From Streptomyces sp. SID8374 (GTDB lineage Bacteria > Actinomycetota > Actinomycetes > Streptomycetales > Streptomycetaceae), in the NCBI RefSeq assembly GCF_009865135.1, contig NZ_WWGH01000001.1, positions 1,736,001-1,800,000 on the forward strand: a stretch of 64,000 bases of DNA, given 5' to 3'. Position numbers and translations under genes: made by a program. Below are positions 61,934 through 64,000 of this stretch, piece by piece. The notes under the pieces are model-generated. The model searched no databases, was not told where the DNA came from, and saw nothing but the letters and a program-made list of their open reading frames with translations. The stretch's first letter is position 1. Every line of letters starts with the position of its first letter.

Positions 61934-62323
61934 ATGCACTGGATCTGGTGGATTCTGATCCTTTTCTGGACCGGTGGCTTCGCCTGGGCGGCCGACACCG
62001 CCCGCACCGCCCTGCGCAACCGGCACGAACGGAAACTGGAACTGCTGGAGGCGGCGAAGCAGGAGCGCCTCGCACTGGAGGCCGCACACAAGTCGCCGGA
62101 GCCGGTGTGCGGCTGCACCCACCACCTCGCCAAGCACGACAAGCAGGGCCGCTGCCATGAGCAGGTAGAGGTGCCGACGGCCTGGGACGAGAACAAGAAG
62201 CCGCTGCGCTACGAGGTCGGCCAGTGCAACTGCCAGCAGTACGTGGGCCCGCAGCCGCTCTCGCAGGTGTACGCGGAGGAGCTGACGGACCGCTGGCCGA
62301 CGGACCCGCCCACCACCACGTAG
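61934..62323 (+). CDS. Membrane-anchored Cys/His-rich small protein
   Basis: This 129-residue protein has one N-terminal helix (HWIWWILILFWTGGFAWAA), a Leu/Glu/Arg coiled segment, and two Cys-rich clusters: CGCTHHLAKHDKQGRC and CNCQQYVG. Their spacing suggests one or two zinc or other metal sites facing the cytoplasm. GGGGAGGA lies 7-8 nt before the ATG. I recall similar proteins in Streptomyces but know no function. Confidence 0.82.
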   Translation: MHWIWWILILFWTGGFAWAADTARTALRNRHERKLELLEAAKQERLALEAAHKSPEPVCGCTHHLAKHDKQGRCHEQVEVPTAWDENKKPLRYEVGQCNCQQYVGPQPLSQVYAEELTDRWPTDPPTTT

Positions 62324-62354
62324 CCCGCGCCCCGTCGCGGATCCGACGGCACCC

Positions 62355-62828
62355 CTAGCTCAGGTGATGCTGCGCCCAGTCGGAGACACCGCTCAGCCGG
62401 GCGGCGGCCTTGGCCGGGTCGCCGGTCCGGGTGGGCTGGTCCACCTCGAAGTCGTAGCCGGTCAGACCGCTCTCCTCCTCCGCGATGCGGGCGATGCGAT
62501 AGGCCACTTCCATCACGGCCGACGCGTCCGCCCCCGAGTAGCGGTAGGCGACCTCGATACCGGCGGTGTCCCCGCAGTAGTCGAACTGCACGCGTCCCGG
62601 CGGGCCGACCGTCTCGAACGTCAGGCTGTACAGGTACTCCGCCGACCCGACCGCCCCGACCTCCCCCGAGACCCGGTCCAGGATCCGGTCCCATGCGGCC
62701 CGCTGCGCGTCGGTCAGCCGGAGCAGGGGCAGGTCGGCGTCCGGGTCGAAGCCGGCGTTGAGACGATCCACCGCCTCGTGGAGCGTCGAGTCCGCCGGTA
62801 TGCGCACCAGCATGATGTCGTAGGTCAT
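62355..62828 (-). CDS. Hypothetical protein, 157 residues
   Basis: A cytosolic alpha/beta protein, MTYDIMLVRIPADSTLHEAV at the start, and GRVQFDYCGDTAGIEVAYRYSG then ASAVMEVAYRIARIAEEESGLTGYDFEVDQP. Not recognised. It is convergent with the Cys/His-rich gene, 31 nt apart. Confidence 0.75.
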   Translation of the reverse strand: MTYDIMLVRIPADSTLHEAVDRLNAGFDPDADLPLLRLTDAQRAAWDRILDRVSGEVGAVGSAEYLYSLTFETVGPPGRVQFDYCGDTAGIEVAYRYSGADASAVMEVAYRIARIAEEESGLTGYDFEVDQPTRTGDPAKAAARLSGVSDWAQHHLS

Positions 62829-62927
62829 CAGGTGAACCTACGAGACGGCCGGTTTCTCGGTGACAGCGCCCTCTCGGCCCACACCTCACGCAGGAACCCC
62901 TGAAGAGAAGCGCCACTCAGGCACAGC

Positions 62928-62957
62928 TTCGACAGGATGACACCCTGTGGGTATCAT
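62928..62957 (+). promoter_or_regulatory. Promoter of the Fic gene, leaderless
   Basis: TTCGAC (62928-62933) and TATCAT (62952-62957) are 18 nt apart, and TATCAT lies six bases before the ATG. No ribosome binding site is seen, so transcription likely starts at the start codon. Confidence 0.5.
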
Positions 62958-62963
62958 TGCGTC

Positions 62964-64000
62964 ATGCTGTACGAAACGCCCAGGCTCTCCACCACCGACC
63001 ACCACATCCTGGCCGAGGTCGCCGACATGCGTAGCGCCCTGCGCCACGCCGTACAGCAAGCTCCCACCAAGTGGACTCTCGATCTGCGCCGCCATCTGAC
63101 CGCATCGGCCATCGCAGCGTCCAACACCATCGAGGGCTACGAAGTCGATGCCCGCGATGTCGCCGACCTCATGGACGACGCACAGGAGAAGGTGGACGTC
63201 ACCGAGGCGAACCGCGCGGAGACCGTCGCCTATCAGCAGGTCATGACCTACATCCAGTCACTGCACGACGTCCGCGATTTCGAGTACAGCAAGGGCCTGC
63301 TCAACGCACTGCACTGGATGTTGCAGGGGCACCACCACACGCACAAGCCTGCCGGGCAGTGGCGGCGCGGCCCGGTCTTCATCACCGCCGCCGGCGACCC
63401 CCATGCAACCGAGTACGAGGGCCCCCACGAAGACGACGTGGCCGCCCTGATGGGCGAGTTGGTCGACTGGCTCAACACCGGCGACCTCGACTCCGACCCA
63501 CTCGTCCGCGCCGCGATGGCCCACTTCAACCTCGTCAAGATCCACCCGTGGGCCGATGGCAACGGCCGCATGTCCCGCTCCTTGCAGACCCTCCTGATCG
63601 CCCGAGAAGGTGTCCTCGCCCCCGAGTTCTCCTCCATCGAGGCCTGGCTGGGCATGCCCGGTCACACCTGGGACTACTACAGGGTGCTGCGCGAGGTCGG
63701 CGGTCCCGTCTACAGCCCGAAGCGGGACACGTCAGCGTGGATACGGTTCAACCTGCGTGCCTATCACGAGCAGACCCAGCGTGTGCAGCACCGCGTGGAT
63801 CGCTCCAACAGGTGCTGGATCCAGCTGGATGAGCAACGGGACGCACTCGGCGCCACCGAGCGTCAGATCACCGCGTTGCACGAGGTCGCCGTGACCGGCC
63901 GGGTGCGCCGCTCCCGCTACGAGAAGGCGGAAGGGATCAGCGAACAACAGGCCCAGCGCGATATGCAGCACCTGATGCGCAGGGACCTCCTGACCCCCGT
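62964..64000 (+). CDS. Fic-domain protein, class II-like, C-terminus outside the window
   Basis: The first 345 codons are visible and open to the right edge. The Fic motif HPWADGNGRMSR begins at His194 (family HxFx[D/E]GNGRxxR), so the AMP-transfer or related phosphotransfer site looks intact. The N-terminal SNTIEG at residues 53-58 fits the inhibitory [S/T]xxxE[G/N] helix of class II Fic enzymes, which represses activity in cis. After the domain (about residue 290 on) comes a predicted helical/winged-helix segment (ALGATERQITALHEV, YEKAEGISEQQAQRDMQHLMRRDLL) that could bind DNA. Target protein unknown. Confidence 0.88.
   Translation, partial: MLYETPRLSTTDHHILAEVADMRSALRHAVQQAPTKWTLDLRRHLTASAIAASNTIEGYEVDARDVADLMDDAQEKVDVTEANRAETVAYQQVMTYIQSLHDVRDFEYSKGLLNALHWMLQGHHHTHKPAGQWRRGPVFITAAGDPHATEYEGPHEDDVAALMGELVDWLNTGDLDSDPLVRAAMAHFNLVKIHPWADGNGRMSRSLQTLLIAREGVLAPEFSSIEAWLGMPGHTWDYYRVLREVGGPVYSPKRDTSAWIRFNLRAYHEQTQRVQHRVDRSNRCWIQLDEQRDALGATERQITALHEVAVTGRVRRSRYEKAEGISEQQAQRDMQHLMRRDLLTP

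Overview
The window is high-GC actinobacterial chromosome, almost certainly Streptomyces. Coding is dense with strong third-position GC, GTG and TTG starts are frequent, and ATGA/GTGA 4-bp overlaps are common. Family content also fits: AfsR-like, DrrAB, NpdG/F420, DmdR-type iron boxes, ALF-repeat proteins, LAXTG sortase anchors. Gene order glnA2, nadE, panB, DrrAB pair, AfsR-like regulator resembles a conserved core region of Streptomyces chromosomes as I remember it; I could not align it.

Layout. 1-1740: start of an unknown membrane protein, then glnA2 with a strong terminator. 1983-6080: DUF3105, DUF305, CBS, DUF6153 and a Tat/lipoprotein multicopper oxidase, with a copper-repressor-like operator before the last two. 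6202-13445: nadE, two drug-efflux-type MFS transporters, a VanJ-like phosphohydrolase and a TetR regulator whose likely operator is a perfect palindrome. 13629-23189: panB, a DrrA/DrrB exporter convergent with an AfsR-like 1,109-residue regulator, a site-2 protease, an ABC-2-like membrane protein and the F420 reductase NpdG. 23351-28144: a small hypothetical, an MFS, map, heme oxygenase and a PhzF protein. 28237-34590: heme acquisition, with two HtaA surface proteins divergent from hmuTUV; an iron box lies in this divergent promoter and another before heme oxygenase. 34821-38648: lipoprotein, prim-pol protein, TetR and ddaH.

39246-46831 is the most unusual region. Three consecutive secreted ALF-repeat/coiled-coil proteins end in a 1,416-residue protein whose C-terminus carries HAE and PCxxxC motifs of a zinc-dependent deaminase fold. 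A small cytosolic protein follows 32 nt later with its own strong ribosome binding site. I read this as a polymorphic toxin and its immunity protein on an ALF-repeat carrier.

46870-64000 returns to ordinary Streptomyces genes: Rsm22-like methyltransferase, propeller-like anchored protein, Bcr/CflA MFS, oxidoreductase, PhoD, SDR, secreted lamin-tail protein, PhzF, hypothetical, TetR with divergent DHA2 MFS, GNAT, GT2, a Cys/His-rich membrane protein, a hypothetical and a truncated Fic protein with an inhibitory SNTIEG motif.

A recurrent oddity is short repeats that include the stop codon or extreme 3' end of genes (near 8165, 23953, 25406, 49412, 52045, 56352). I saw no tRNA, rRNA, CRISPR array, insertion sequence or prophage genes.
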